A DNA stretch of 64,000 nucleotides from Planktothrix rubescens CCAP 1459/22 (GCA_904830895.1 LR882958.1:4979501-5043500); one strand, 5' to 3'. Positions 1-8,811 are shown, counted from the stretch's first letter. The notes: a model not told the origin generated them from the letters alone. Program-made: numbers and translations.

Positions 1-35
1 TTTGAGTTTATAAATATTGTTTTTCATGTTTTTGA

Positions 36-659
36 TTAACAATCAAATAATTTTAACTGGCTATAATTTTGATTGGGTTGGTCAGATTTTTTGGGAATAG
101 GTGGATAAAATAAACCTATAATCATAAAAGTTTGTCGATGATCTTTTAAATTACCAACAATAAAGTATAAATCTTTTTTGTTTAAAAAGTCAACCTCTAA
201 TTTTTCTCGAACTTTTTCTAGTGCTTCTGCTTCTCGTTCTTCTAAAGTATCTTTTTTTGATCGATCTCTACATTTTCGATAGAGTTCAGAAATTTCCCAA
301 TCACTAATTGAATATTTATGTTTAACTTGATTATTTTCAATAAATTCATAACCAAATTTGTAGGGTATTTTTTCAAGGTCTGAAGGAATTTCAAAGAAGT
401 CCAGTTGATCTAATCTGCCTTTTTGTTTATCTCCCCATTCACGCTTGGTTTTTTGATGATAATACTTTAGGATAGACTCTGGTTTAATAATTCCCAGAGA
501 TTTCCCTTGATCTCTAATATCTTGGATTGATTGAAATTGTAAGGGTAATACAAAAGATTTCCTTTCTGACCAATTATTTTGCGTTCCTATGCGCCTTAAA
601 ATTTCGATAGAAGAATCATCAATCCGATAACTCTCTAATCTGGAATCCTTTCCTAAAAT
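36..659 (-). pseudogene. 5'-truncated gene of unknown function
   Basis: An open frame of 207 codons runs leftward and stops at 36. It has no ATG, GTG or TTG near its 5' end; an in-frame TGA at 660-662 lies inside a short interspersed repeat. The translation looks like real soluble protein, rich in charged residues, with a helical stretch reading EEREAEALEKVREKLEVDF and a C-terminal strand reading TFMIIGLFYPP. I do not recognise the family. The frame breaks exactly at the repeat that bounds the neighbouring restriction-modification locus, so insertion probably removed the N-terminus. It could instead be a continuing gene with an unusual start, but none is visible. Confidence 0.6.
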
Positions 660-677
660 TCAGCAAACTATCCCGGT
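651..677 (+). repeat. Interspersed repeat, left copy flanking the R-M locus
   Basis: Begins TCCTAAAATTCAGCAAAC and matches 25 of 27 bases with 2995-3021 in the same orientation. It is followed by a GAGAGACGCGCC segment typical of cyanobacterial palindromic repeats. The copy coincides with the 5' break of the gene at 36-659. Confidence 0.7.
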
Positions 678-790
678 GGAGAGACGCGCCGTGGCAAATT
701 TCACACAACTTCTGATTAATTAAATGAGTGATCGCATTAATTCCAGTTTCCAAGTTCCTTGGCTGGAAATGCTAGATAATAGCCGATATT

Positions 791-807
791 GCTAATTATA
801 GTATGTA
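791..807. promoter_or_regulatory. Candidate control-protein operator upstream of the C-R operon
   Basis: Contains TAATTATAGTATG (793-805), which recurs exactly at 2916-2928 over the -10 box of the methylase promoter. Including flanks, 15 of 17 bases agree. It lies about 60 bases upstream of the control-protein ATG, and only poor -10 candidates (TATAGA 838-843 or TAGAAT 840-845) without a good -35 are seen downstream. A weak promoter with an upstream site fits the known wiring of controller-regulated restriction genes. That the control protein binds here is inference. Confidence 0.45.
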
Positions 808-866
808 GAACTTTAGTTAGCATTTTTTTAGAATGGGTATAGAATAATATTTGGTTCCTCACAACC

Positions 867-1088
867 ATGAAAGAACCTATTTTAGTTCAATTTGGTCAAC
901 AAGTTAGAAAATCTAGGTTAAAACAAGGCTTATCCCAAGAAGAATTAGCTGAAAAAGCAGGAGTGCACAGAACATACATAGGTATGATTGAAAGAGCGGA
1001 AAAAAACATTACTTTATTAAATATTGAAAAGTTAGCTAAAGCTTTAAATATGAGTATTATTGATTTACTGAAAATAAATGATGAGTGA
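867..1088 (+). CDS. Controller (C) protein, XRE-type HTH regulator of the R-M system
   Basis: A 73-residue protein that is almost entirely one Cro/C1-type helix-turn-helix: QVRKSRLKQGLSQEELAEKAG followed by VHRTYIGMIERAEKN. Size and sequence fit the C proteins of type II restriction-modification systems, which bind as dimers and time expression of restriction enzyme and methylase. The next frame, the endonuclease, overlaps it by 11 bases (or 8 if the second ATG is used), so the two are probably translationally coupled. No clear Shine-Dalgarno precedes the ATG. A general XRE repressor is possible, but the context strongly favours a C protein. Confidence 0.85.
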   Translation: MKEPILVQFGQQVRKSRLKQGLSQEELAEKAGVHRTYIGMIERAEKNITLLNIEKLAKALNMSIIDLLKINDE

Positions 1089-1923
1089 CTTAATTAAAAA
1101 TCTCGAAGAATTTTGTATTAAATATAATATTCTACCAGAAAGTTTGTTAGAAATCATTCAAGATCCCAAAGTTTTACCCATGATTCGAGGTAAAGCATTT
1201 GAGTTTTCTGCTCTTGCAAAATTTGAAAATTTTCTTGATCCAACATTATGGAAAATCGTGAAACCTAAAATTAATCCTCAATTTGGCTCTCATGATCAAG
1301 ATGTGGTTATTACCCATTTAGAAACCCATACTAATATTAGAGTAGAATGCAAACTGGCAGCTAAAGGGAGATATAGAAAAGTCAAAACAAAGATAGAAGA
1401 TAAAACTCGATATTTTGAAATTGATGTTAAGTGTATGAGAAGTAGAACTTTGGGACAAGAAAGAGCTAAACAAGTTTCTGCTCAGGTCAATATCCCAGTT
1501 GATGTTATTATGATTCATAACGATCAGTATTTGCCCAACAGTTTCGATATTGTTGTCACCTCAATTGCTAATGCTTTTTATGAAACAGATGAAGCAACGG
1601 GAAATTTTGAGTGGTCTCCTCAAGAAGAAGCAAAAGAATTTTTAGAAAAAATAAGCAGTAAAAACATTGATGATTTACAAGATGAATCTACTTTAAAAGA
1701 TGTTATTTTTGATAAAGTTTACATTGCCAAGTCTGATAATTTAGCAGCAGTGTCACAGAATAAAATTAGATGCACTAGACGTAAATGTCAAAACAGTGAT
1801 AACTGTGGATTTATTCCTAATTTTCCCAAAATCGTTTTTGAGCTAAATACAGGTAAACCGCTACCGCCTTGGTTTGAAATAGAAGATTGTTTACAAGTTT
1901 TACAAACCTTTATAGAAAATTAA
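1078..1923 (+). CDS. Type II restriction endonuclease, PD-(D/E)XK type
   Basis: About 281 residues. A candidate PD-(D/E)XK centre is DQDVVITHLETHTNIRVECK at roughly residues 64-83: an Asp on one strand, then ECK, followed by LAAKGRYRK. A cysteine cluster near residues 233-245 (CTRRKC, then NC) may bind zinc. It follows the control protein with an overlap and converges on the methylase, 22 bases between stops, so gene order C-R then M (opposite strand) is typical of type II systems. Homology to a named enzyme was not recognised and the recognition site cannot be read. Starts at 1078 and 1081 are adjacent ATGs. Low GC and AT-rich codons suggest recent transfer. Confidence 0.75.
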   Translation: MMSDLIKNLEEFCIKYNILPESLLEIIQDPKVLPMIRGKAFEFSALAKFENFLDPTLWKIVKPKINPQFGSHDQDVVITHLETHTNIRVECKLAAKGRYRKVKTKIEDKTRYFEIDVKCMRSRTLGQERAKQVSAQVNIPVDVIMIHNDQYLPNSFDIVVTSIANAFYETDEATGNFEWSPQEEAKEFLEKISSKNIDDLQDESTLKDVIFDKVYIAKSDNLAAVSQNKIRCTRRKCQNSDNCGFIPNFPKIVFELNTGKPLPPWFEIEDCLQVLQTFIEN

Positions 1924-1945
1924 TAGATATACAAATTTGTTATTT

Positions 1946-2842
1946 TTAACCATAAATTGGTAATTCTAGCTGCTGATAAGAATAGGTTAGATTAAGTTCA
2001 GTTAATCCATAATTGGTGATAAATATTTCTTTGCCTTTGTAACGGCTGCCTTTCTTTTTCATTGAATTTAAGGAATCATTATCTTTATTTTTTTTCTGGT
2101 CATCTGTTCTCCCTACCGTATAATTCCATTCTTTTTCATCAATTTGAGAAGCCCATTGATAAAGCTCTCGAATTTCCGAAACATTATCATAAGTCAATAA
2201 AAATTTGAGTCGCTTGCTATGGAATTTAAGAACCTCAGATAATCTCAAATGATCATCTTGTGTAAAATGATGGGTATAAAAATTATCTTGACGAGCGTTA
2301 AAATAAGGAGGGTCTATGAATAAAAAAGCACCATCTTCAACTTGATTAAACACTTGTTCAAAATCAAAGTTTGTAATTCTAACGTTTTGAAGCTTTTGAG
2401 AGGTACGCAAAATATTACGAGGCCAGTTTTCCGGCTTCATGCTATATTTATCCCCATATCCCCAATAGCAACTTTCTCTTTTCATGATGCCAGAGTATGA
2501 GGTTCGATTTAAGTAAAACCATCTCACAGCTTTTTCTAAATCATTAGTAGGCTGATATACGTTTTTATAATAAGTATGGCGTTCTTTAATAGCTTGTTCC
2601 CCTTTCAGTTTTTCAATTAAATTATCAGGTTGATCTCGAATAATTAAATAACAATTAATCAATTCCTGATCAATATCATTTAACCAATTTTTATTGATTT
2701 TTTCTTTGGCGAAAAATATCGAACCTCCTCCTACAAATGGTTCTATATAATGGGTATGATGCGGAATGTATTCTAAGATTAAATTGCGCGCATAAAATTT
2801 ACCACCTGGATATCTAAACGGGGAGTTAATAGCATGATTCAT
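1946..2842 (-). CDS. Type II N6-adenine DNA methyltransferase, D12 class
   Basis: About 298 residues from the ATG at 2842, which has a GGAG box nine bases upstream. It transfers a methyl group from S-adenosylmethionine to adenine, protecting host sites from the neighbouring endonuclease. Motif X/I region: PFRYPGGKFYARN and IEPFVGGGSIFF near the N-terminus; motif IV FIDPPYF in the centre. This order is the D12 (Dam/DpnII-like) class. A longer frame opens at 2977, but a consensus promoter lies inside the extra 45 codons and those residues are unlike the family, so the internal ATG is preferred. The target sequence is unknown. Confidence 0.88.
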   Translation of the reverse strand: MNHAINSPFRYPGGKFYARNLILEYIPHHTHYIEPFVGGGSIFFAKEKINKNWLNDIDQELINCYLIIRDQPDNLIEKLKGEQAIKERHTYYKNVYQPTNDLEKAVRWFYLNRTSYSGIMKRESCYWGYGDKYSMKPENWPRNILRTSQKLQNVRITNFDFEQVFNQVEDGAFLFIDPPYFNARQDNFYTHHFTQDDHLRLSEVLKFHSKRLKFLLTYDNVSEIRELYQWASQIDEKEWNYTVGRTDDQKKNKDNDSLNSMKKKGSRYKGKEIFITNYGLTELNLTYSYQQLELPIYG

Positions 2843-2917
2843 TAAACTTTTCTCCAATCCTTGTATCAACTCGACTTGCCTAATTAATTTTAAGCATTTT
2901 TTGAGACTAAAATGATA

Positions 2918-2946
2918 ATTATAGTATGCAAAATAAATTCTGTCAA
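2918..2946 (-). promoter_or_regulatory. Consensus sigma-70 promoter of the methylase gene
   Basis: On the minus strand TTGACA (2946-2941) and TATAAT (2923-2918) are separated by exactly 17 bases. The TATAAT lies inside the 13-bp sequence shared with the region upstream of the control gene, so a protein bound there would block this promoter. Transcription should begin near 2910, some 70 bases before the methylase ATG at 2842. Confidence 0.85.
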
Positions 2947-2994
2947 CCCCAATAGATAAAGGGTACAGCATCGCCATACCCTAATAATATCAAA

Positions 2995-3047
2995 TCCTAA
3001 AATTCAGCAAACAATCCCCGTAGAGACGTTGTATACAACGTCTCTAC
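2995..3047 (+). repeat. Interspersed repeat with 28-bp perfect palindrome
   Basis: 2995-3021 is the right-hand copy of the repeat at 651-677, in direct orientation. It runs into a perfect palindrome at 3020-3047 with arm GTAGAGACGTTGTA. It lies just after the original stop codon of ppsA (3054) and could act as a transcription terminator hairpin. Confidence 0.75.
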
Positions 3048-3089
3048 AACAATTTATTTGGCTTTGGCAACGTCCATAACTTCATCTAA

Positions 3090-4449
3090 TGGGACTTAAA
3101 CAAAAATCAAGCCCAAATCAAGCCTAAACTTGCTTTGTAGGCTGCAAATACATCCCTATTATTCTGGAGCCACTCCACAAATCGAAAGGAAATCGCTGTG
3201 CGGAAGGCTTCAAGGGCATCAGCAAATGTGTTTAAAGGTTTGTTAGCCCATCGACGTCTTAACCCTCCAGTTAAACTATGCCAGAGAATAAAAGTATAGG
3301 CACAAAATACCAAAATCCAATGTCTGATTAGACTTCTTTTATCTCGGACTTGATATTCTTTCAGCCCCAACCAACCCTTAGCTTCCCTGTAAAAAACTTC
3401 TATCCAATTTCTTTGTGAATAGGTCGTTACTATCCATTCTCCTGTGGCTTTTGATGCCTCAACATTAGTCATTAAATAATCAATATCACTGGCTTGGTCG
3501 AAAGTGGCAGCATTCATGACGATGGCTATTACTTTCTTCCCTGCATACTTTGATAATTCAATTTCTTTTGTTGCTACCCACACAGTTCTGGGTTTTTCTA
3601 GTTGGAGTTGAATTTCACTAAAAGCTCCTTGGGGCAACGATTTGGCTAAATTATCTAATCGAGTTTCCTCTGTTTTATCTTCCCCCTTTTTGAGGATTAC
3701 CTTTCGATTCTTGGCGACTCCCCCTATATATTTTAATCTTTTTTTCTCTAACTCTTGTAAAAAATTTGTGTTATTTCCATACCCGGCATCTGTTAGCACA
3801 ATTCCCGGTTGATATCCTCTCTCTAAGCTCCTTTCTATTAATTCTAATGCTATTTCCGGTTTCTTTTTAAATTCCGGGTCAGCTTTTCCTGACGGTAATG
3901 ACTCGGCTTTTTGATATAATTCTATATCTAATGGTAGGCTTTTTTTGCCATCGTATAGATGGCTCGTTACTGCTACGATTCCATTGTCGGTTTTTCCGAT
4001 TTCTCCGATGTATTGTCGTCCCACTCCATCAGTAAAGTTCCCGCTTTTTCGATGTCCTGAATCATCAATAATTAGGGCAAATCCCCGACTAATCTGGGTT
4101 TGCTTACACTGATTCATCACCTCCAGGCGACGCTGATTCAGTTTCATTGCTAACCAGGGAGCTTCGGTTAAAAAGTGGTGTAATCGGTGGTAAGCTACTC
4201 CTACGGAGTTATTCGCCATTTGCGACAGGTTTTTTCGCTCACTTTCTCCCAATAATCCCCCTAAATAGTTCCTAAATTCCCGTTTTTGGGCAAGATGACC
4301 AAATATATCGTCAAATCTTTGACACCATCGGTCAAAGCAGGGGGGCATCGCTGCCGGGGTTGTCTCTTTCATTCGTTATTCTTGAATGTTATGTGCTTGC
4401 TACATAATCATTATCATCTATTTCTTCCCTTATTTTTGTTTAAGTCCCA
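3090..4449 (-). mobile_element. IS701-family insertion sequence, complete
   Basis: Bounded by perfect 18-bp inverted repeats TGGGACTTAAACAAAAAT (3090-3107) and its complement (4432-4449). Both ends are flanked by CTAA (3086-3089 and 4450-4453), a 4-bp target duplication as expected for IS701. Length 1360 bp with one intact transposase. The element sits in the last codons of ppsA. Confidence 0.93.
3107..4372 (-). CDS. IS701-family DDE transposase
   Basis: 421 residues, full length for the family. The DDE triad is visible as ALIIDDSGHRKSG, GIVLTDAGYGNN and the C-terminal VFYREAKGWLGL segment preceded by YSQRNWIE. It cuts and joins the element ends. The TGA stop lies at the inner edge of the left inverted repeat. 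No frameshift or internal stop is present, so the element may be active. It runs in the same direction as the host gene ppsA. Confidence 0.92.
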   Translation of the reverse strand: MKETTPAAMPPCFDRWCQRFDDIFGHLAQKREFRNYLGGLLGESERKNLSQMANNSVGVAYHRLHHFLTEAPWLAMKLNQRRLEVMNQCKQTQISRGFALIIDDSGHRKSGNFTDGVGRQYIGEIGKTDNGIVAVTSHLYDGKKSLPLDIELYQKAESLPSGKADPEFKKKPEIALELIERSLERGYQPGIVLTDAGYGNNTNFLQELEKKRLKYIGGVAKNRKVILKKGEDKTEETRLDNLAKSLPQGAFSEIQLQLEKPRTVWVATKEIELSKYAGKKVIAIVMNAATFDQASDIDYLMTNVEASKATGEWIVTTYSQRNWIEVFYREAKGWLGLKEYQVRDKRSLIRHWILVFCAYTFILWHSLTGGLRRRWANKPLNTFADALEAFRTAISFRFVEWLQNNRDVFAAYKASLGLIWA

Positions 4450-6961
4450 CTAACAACGTGCCAGATTCCTCCATTTTGCCAATATCCAGAATCGTTTTAA
4501 TCACCGAGTCAGGATTCAAACTAATTGAATCAATTCCTAACTCCACCAAGAACCGGGCAAACTCAGGATAATCACTCGGTGCTTGACCACAAATTCCAAT
4601 CTTGCGACCATATTTTTTAGCCGCTTTAATCGCAATGGTCACCATCCGACGAACAGCTTCATTCCGTTCATCAAAAATATGAGCAACTAAGGCAGAATCT
4701 CGGTCTAAACCTAACGTTAATTGGGTTAAATCATTAGACCCAATCGAGAATCCATCGAACACGGCGGCAAATTCATCGGCGAAAATCACGTTACTGGGAA
4801 GTTCACACATCACATAAACTTCCAAACCATTGACGCCCCGTTTCAGACCGTGTTTTTCCATTTCTGCTAACACTTTCCGACCTTCATCGGGGGTGCGACA
4901 GAAGGGAATCATCGGGGTGACATTCGTTAAACCCATTTCGTCCCGAACCCGTTTCAGGGCCACACATTCTAACCCGTAGGCTTCGCGGTAGTTGGGGTCA
5001 TAGTAACGGGAGGCGCCGCGCCAACCAATCATCGGGTTTTCTTCCTTGGGTTCAAACTGACGGCCGCCTAACAGGTTGGCGTATTCGTTACTCTTGAAGT
5101 CGGACATCCGCACAATCACCGGATTCGGATAGAAGGCCGCGGCAATCATCCCGATACCATGGGCCAGTTTATCCACGAAGAAGTCCGGTTTATGGTCGTA
5201 GATTTTCGTCATCTCGGCGATTTCCCGTTTGGCTAACTCATCTTCGAGTTGGTCAAATTTCAGCAACGCTAAGGGGTGGGCTTTAATATGGTTAGCGATA
5301 ATAAACTCAAGCCGCGCTAACCCGACACCATCGCAGGGAATCGAAGACAAACCGAAGGCTTCTTCGGGGTTGCCCACGTTCATTAAAATTTTCGTCCGGG
5401 TTTTGGGCAGATTATCGAGAATAGTTTCTTGGATTTCAAAGGGAACTAACCCCTCATAAACCCGACCTTCTTCTCCTTCAGAAGAGGAAACGGTAATTTC
5501 TTGGCCGTTTTTAATTACCGAGGTGGCATCACCGCAACCGACAATGGCGGGAATTCCCATTTCACGGGCGATAATCGCAGCGTGGCACGTCCGTCCGCCA
5601 GCGTTGGTAACGATAGCGCTGGATTTCTTCATGATGGGTTCCCAGTCGGGGTCAGTCTTATTGGTGACTAACACTTCACCCGCTTGGAATTCATCAATTT
5701 TATGCACATCCAGAATCACCCGCGCTTTCCCTTGACCAATCATTTCACCCACGGCCCGACCGCGAGATAGAACCTTACTGGTTCCGAGCAGTTTAAAGTT
5801 GCGGAGAACGGAAGCGGATTTCTGGGATTGCACGGTTTCAGGACGGGCCTGGACGATAAATAATTGTCCGGTAATTCCATCTTTGGCCCATTCAATATCC
5901 ATCGGAGTATAAGTACCCCGGACTTGCGAATAGTGGTTCTCAATAATACAAGCCCACTTCGCCAGTTGTAAAATTTCGTCGTCGTTAATACAGTATTTAT
6001 CCCGTTCAGACTGGGGAACTGAGATGTTTTTAGTTAGTTTAGAACCTCCGATATCATAGACCATCTTCAGTTCTTTACTGCCTAAGCGTTTTTCCAAAAT
6101 AGGACGGAACCCTTGCAGTAAGGTCGGTTTAAACACAAAATATTCATCGGGGTTAACCGTGCCTTGAACTACGTTTTCTCCTAAACCATAGGCTCCAGTT
6201 ACTAAGGCTGCATTTTTGAATCCGGTTTCGGTATCAATGGAGAACATCACCCCGGAACAGGCGAGGTCAGACCTTACCATTTTCTGCACACCGACGGACA
6301 GAGCCACGTTAAAATGGTCGAAATTTTTAATCGTGCGATAGGAGATTGCCCGGTCGGTGAAAATCGAGGCAAAGCATTTATGGCAGGATTCTAAAACTCC
6401 TTCTTCGCCATAAACATTTAAGTAGGTTTCCTGTTGTCCGGCAAAACTGGCATCGGGTAAGTCTTCGGCGGTAGCGGAGGAACGCACGGCAACGTCTACA
6501 TCATTGGAATAGCGTTTGCATTCTTCTTTATATTCCTCGCCAAATTGGTTACAAAAATCCCCGTCCGTGCTGTAGCGTTCGCAGAGTTTTTTATAGGCGC
6601 TGGTAATCGCTGCTTCTAATTCTGGTGGAAACGGAGTGTCTAAAATTAAGGAACGAGCTTGTTTCCCGCGTTGTCGCAGGTTTGGCATATCTTCAACGTC
6701 GAGGTCTGCAAATAGTTCCCGTAGTTTTTTCTCTAAACCCGCAGACTCAATAAAATAACGATAAGCATAGGCAGTGGTAGCAAATCCATTCGGAACGTTC
6801 ACACCTTGGGAAGCGAGTTCTCGAATCATTTCGCCCAAGGATGCGTTTTTCCCACCTACTGAGGGAATATCAGAAATTCCCACTTCATCAAACCACAGTA
6901 CAAAAGCTGTTTCTTTCGCTTCTGAATTTACTGTTTCAGTCGTTGCATAAGTGTTAACCAT
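4430..6961 (-). CDS. ppsA: Phosphoenolpyruvate synthase (3' end altered by IS)
   Basis: 843 residues. Converts pyruvate and ATP to phosphoenolpyruvate, AMP and phosphate (gluconeogenic direction), cytosolic. Domains in order: N-terminal ATP-grasp (SVGGKNASLGEM near residue 35; RSSATAEDLPDASFAGQQET), central phosphohistidine swivel domain with GGRTCHAAIIARE, C-terminal PEP-binding barrel ending KIGICGQAPSD. A strong GGAGGA box precedes the ATG. The last six residues, VGLKQK, and the stop come from the IS701 inverted repeat. Removing the IS and one target copy restores a frame ending DEVMDVAKAK with stop at 3054, ten native residues. All catalytic parts are kept, so activity is likely retained. 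Confidence 0.93.
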   Translation of the reverse strand: MVNTYATTETVNSEAKETAFVLWFDEVGISDIPSVGGKNASLGEMIRELASQGVNVPNGFATTAYAYRYFIESAGLEKKLRELFADLDVEDMPNLRQRGKQARSLILDTPFPPELEAAITSAYKKLCERYSTDGDFCNQFGEEYKEECKRYSNDVDVAVRSSATAEDLPDASFAGQQETYLNVYGEEGVLESCHKCFASIFTDRAISYRTIKNFDHFNVALSVGVQKMVRSDLACSGVMFSIDTETGFKNAALVTGAYGLGENVVQGTVNPDEYFVFKPTLLQGFRPILEKRLGSKELKMVYDIGGSKLTKNISVPQSERDKYCINDDEILQLAKWACIIENHYSQVRGTYTPMDIEWAKDGITGQLFIVQARPETVQSQKSASVLRNFKLLGTSKVLSRGRAVGEMIGQGKARVILDVHKIDEFQAGEVLVTNKTDPDWEPIMKKSSAIVTNAGGRTCHAAIIAREMGIPAIVGCGDATSVIKNGQEITVSSSEGEEGRVYEGLVPFEIQETILDNLPKTRTKILMNVGNPEEAFGLSSIPCDGVGLARLEFIIANHIKAHPLALLKFDQLEDELAKREIAEMTKIYDHKPDFFVDKLAHGIGMIAAAFYPNPVIVRMSDFKSNEYANLLGGRQFEPKEENPMIGWRGASRYYDPNYREAYGLECVALKRVRDEMGLTNVTPMIPFCRTPDEGRKVLAEMEKHGLKRGVNGLEVYVMCELPSNVIFADEFAAVFDGFSIGSNDLTQLTLGLDRDSALVAHIFDERNEAVRRMVTIAIKAAKKYGRKIGICGQAPSDYPEFARFLVELGIDSISLNPDSVIKTILDIGKMEESGTLLVGLKQK

Positions 6962-7457
6962 TTTTAAAATCCTCCAATTGGAATGACTGTTTTATTAACA
7001 TTCAGTCAATCTTTATTGTTTATTTAAGTTCAAACTTAGGTCAGAACGTATTAATACTTACTCGTACATTCTAAGTTAAGTTTCTCTAAATCATTCTTGA
7101 ACTTTGCAGTTCTTAAGATTGCGTCCGGTTTTTCTCTCTAGGTCTGAACTTTTGTTCTCAACTGAGGTTTTTTTCCTCTATATTCAAGACTACCACCTTC
7201 TATCCCTATTACAATATAGGTTCTTTTTACTTCCATAGTAACCTAATGTAAAAGATTATTGCTGCCAGGGAGTTTTGGGCTATTCTTAAAAAAGATTAAG
7301 TTCTCAAAACCTTGAGAATTAACATTAACAAATGTTGCAAATGAATATTAACAATTGTATCAAAAAATCCAATATGGTTTCTACAAGCCTTCTGAGTCTA
7401 AATACTTGTCTAATTTAATAAGTACCTAAACAAAATTAATTACACATCCTCTACCCT
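6962..7457. other. ppsA upstream region, no gene seen
   Basis: Roughly 500 bases of AT-rich sequence holding the ppsA leader and promoter; I could not assign a single convincing promoter. Near 7425-7455 lies a segment (TACCTAAACAAAATTAATTA and following) that recurs at 23489-23520 next to another copy of the C/G-rich repeat, so it is the border of that repeat family. Confidence 0.5.
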
Positions 7458-7620
7458 GTTCCCTCCCCCCCTAGCCCCCCGTGCACGGGGGGTTTGGGGG
7501 CTCCTCCGTGCACGAGGGTTTGGGGGCTCCTCCGTGCACGGGGGGTTTGGGGGGGCTCCTCGCGTGCACGGGGGGTTTGGGGGGCTCCTCCTTGCACGGA
7601 TGCTGTTCCGGTGTTCCCTC
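7458..7620. repeat. Tandem cluster of the GTGCAC-centred C/G-rich repeat
   Basis: Four to five tandem variants of a unit with the palindrome CCCCCCGTGCACGGGGGG followed by GGTTTGGGGGGCTCC. Single copies of the family occur at about 21186, 23520, 45707 and 49078 in this window. The palindrome can fold, and the G-runs on the plus strand could form quadruplexes. Short frames across it are repeat-derived and are not called as genes. Confidence 0.85.
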
Positions 7621-7759
7621 TCTCAACTAGGTAATTTATTTTGTGCAACTACTTATGCTATCAAATTACTGTTGTCAGGTTTTATCCTTTTCGCAGTCAG
7701 AGTGTCCTCACTCGCTGAAAAATCCTTCCCACCCCACAGTCCTCGAGACATCAAACATC

Positions 7760-8647
7760 CTACGTTAAATGATTACTGCTATTAATATTTTCCGTAAATC
7801 TTTCAATCACTAATCGTAAAATTGATAATCCTAAAACAATTAAAAATAGAATTAACCCGATAGTACAAGCATAGCCAAATTCTAACTGTTGAAATCCTCG
7901 TTCATATAAATAATAAACAATGGTTTTAGAACTATTTCTCGGCCCGCCTTGGGTCATAATAAAAACTTCTTCAAATACTTTCGTGGAGGAAATCGCCGAA
8001 ATTACCCCAACTAAAACCATATAGGGTTTCATCAGAGGTAACGTAATATCCCAGTGTTTTTTAAACCCATCCGAACCATCAATACTTGCCGCTTCATATA
8101 GTTCTAATGGAATCCCTTGTAATCCTGCTAAATATATTACCATATAATAGCCTAACCCTTTCCAAATAGTCACCGCCATCACACTAAATAAGGCAATATT
8201 CGGACTGGTTAACCAAGGAATCGGCGGAATAGCAATAGCGTTTAAAAGTTGATTGAAAAAACCATTTTCTGCATATAACCATTTCCAAGCAATACCCGCC
8301 ACCACCATAGAAATCACAACAGGGACATAATAAGCAGTTCTAAATCCATTCATTCCTCGTAATTTTTGGTTAACTAAAATTGCTAAGGTTAATGGTACAA
8401 AGACTAAAATTGGAACCACTACGATTAAATAAAGAAACGTATTTTTTAAGGTTTCCCAGAATACCTCATCTGTCCATAACCGTTGAAAATTTTTTAATCC
8501 CACCCATTCGGGAGGTGTGAGTAAATCGTAACTAAATAAACTCAGATAAAATGCTTGTAACGCTGGCCAGAATACCGTTAAGGTCAGCATTAATAAAGCC
8601 GGAAATAAAAATAAATAAGGCGTGAAAACAGGTTTAAACTTTAACAT
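7760..8647 (-). CDS. Sugar ABC transporter permease, MalF/UgpA type
   Basis: About 295 residues from the ATG at 8647 (a GTG lies just upstream). Six predicted membrane helices begin with [20 protein letters not shown]. The cytoplasmic EAA loop reads [22 protein letters not shown], the contact site for the ATPase subunit. It would form one half of a membrane channel for a sugar, glycerol-phosphate or compatible solute such as glucosylglycerol; substrate cannot be told from sequence. No binding protein, second permease or ATPase gene is adjacent, so its partners lie elsewhere. Downstream is the tandem repeat cluster at 7458-7620. Confidence 0.85.
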   Translation of the reverse strand: MLKFKPVFTPYLFLFPALLMLTLTVFWPALQAFYLSLFSYDLLTPPEWVGLKNFQRLWTDEVFWETLKNTFLYLIVVVPILVFVPLTLAILVNQKLRGMNGFRTAYYVPVVISMVVAGIAWKWLYAENGFFNQLLNAIAIPPIPWLTSPNIALFSVMAVTIWKGLGYYMVIYLAGLQGIPLELYEAASIDGSDGFKKHWDITLPLMKPYMVLVGVISAISSTKVFEEVFIMTQGGPRNSSKTIVYYLYERGFQQLEFGYACTIGLILFLIVLGLSILRLVIERFTENINSSNHLT

Positions 8648-8675
8648 CACTTTTTATTAAATAATTAATAAAGTT

Positions 8676-8811
8676 CGTTGTTGGGCTTTAGCCCTCAAGA
8701 TTGCGCTTAAGCGCAACAACGAATTATGTTAGTCGGATTTTAACGTTGTTGGGCTTTAGCCCTCAAGATTGCGCTTAAGCGCAACAACGAATTATGTTAG
8801 TCGGATTTTAA
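8676..8811. repeat. Exact 68-bp tandem duplication
   Basis: 8676-8743 is repeated base for base at 8744-8811. Each unit contains a CGTTGTTG/CAACAACG inverted repeat around GCGCTTAAGCGC, a hairpin common in cyanobacterial intergenic DNA. The second unit includes the last codons and stop of the gene at 8797-10266, so the duplication copied that gene's 3' end. A related hairpin fragment lies near 35010. Confidence 0.9.

Noticed and set aside
2843-2977. N-terminal extension of the adenine methylase
   Set aside because: It contains a consensus promoter, lacks family similarity and the ATG at 2842 has a proper ribosome binding site.
7458-7620. CRISPR-like array
   Set aside because: Units are adjacent variants of a G-rich palindrome without unique spacers of constant length, and no cas genes are present.
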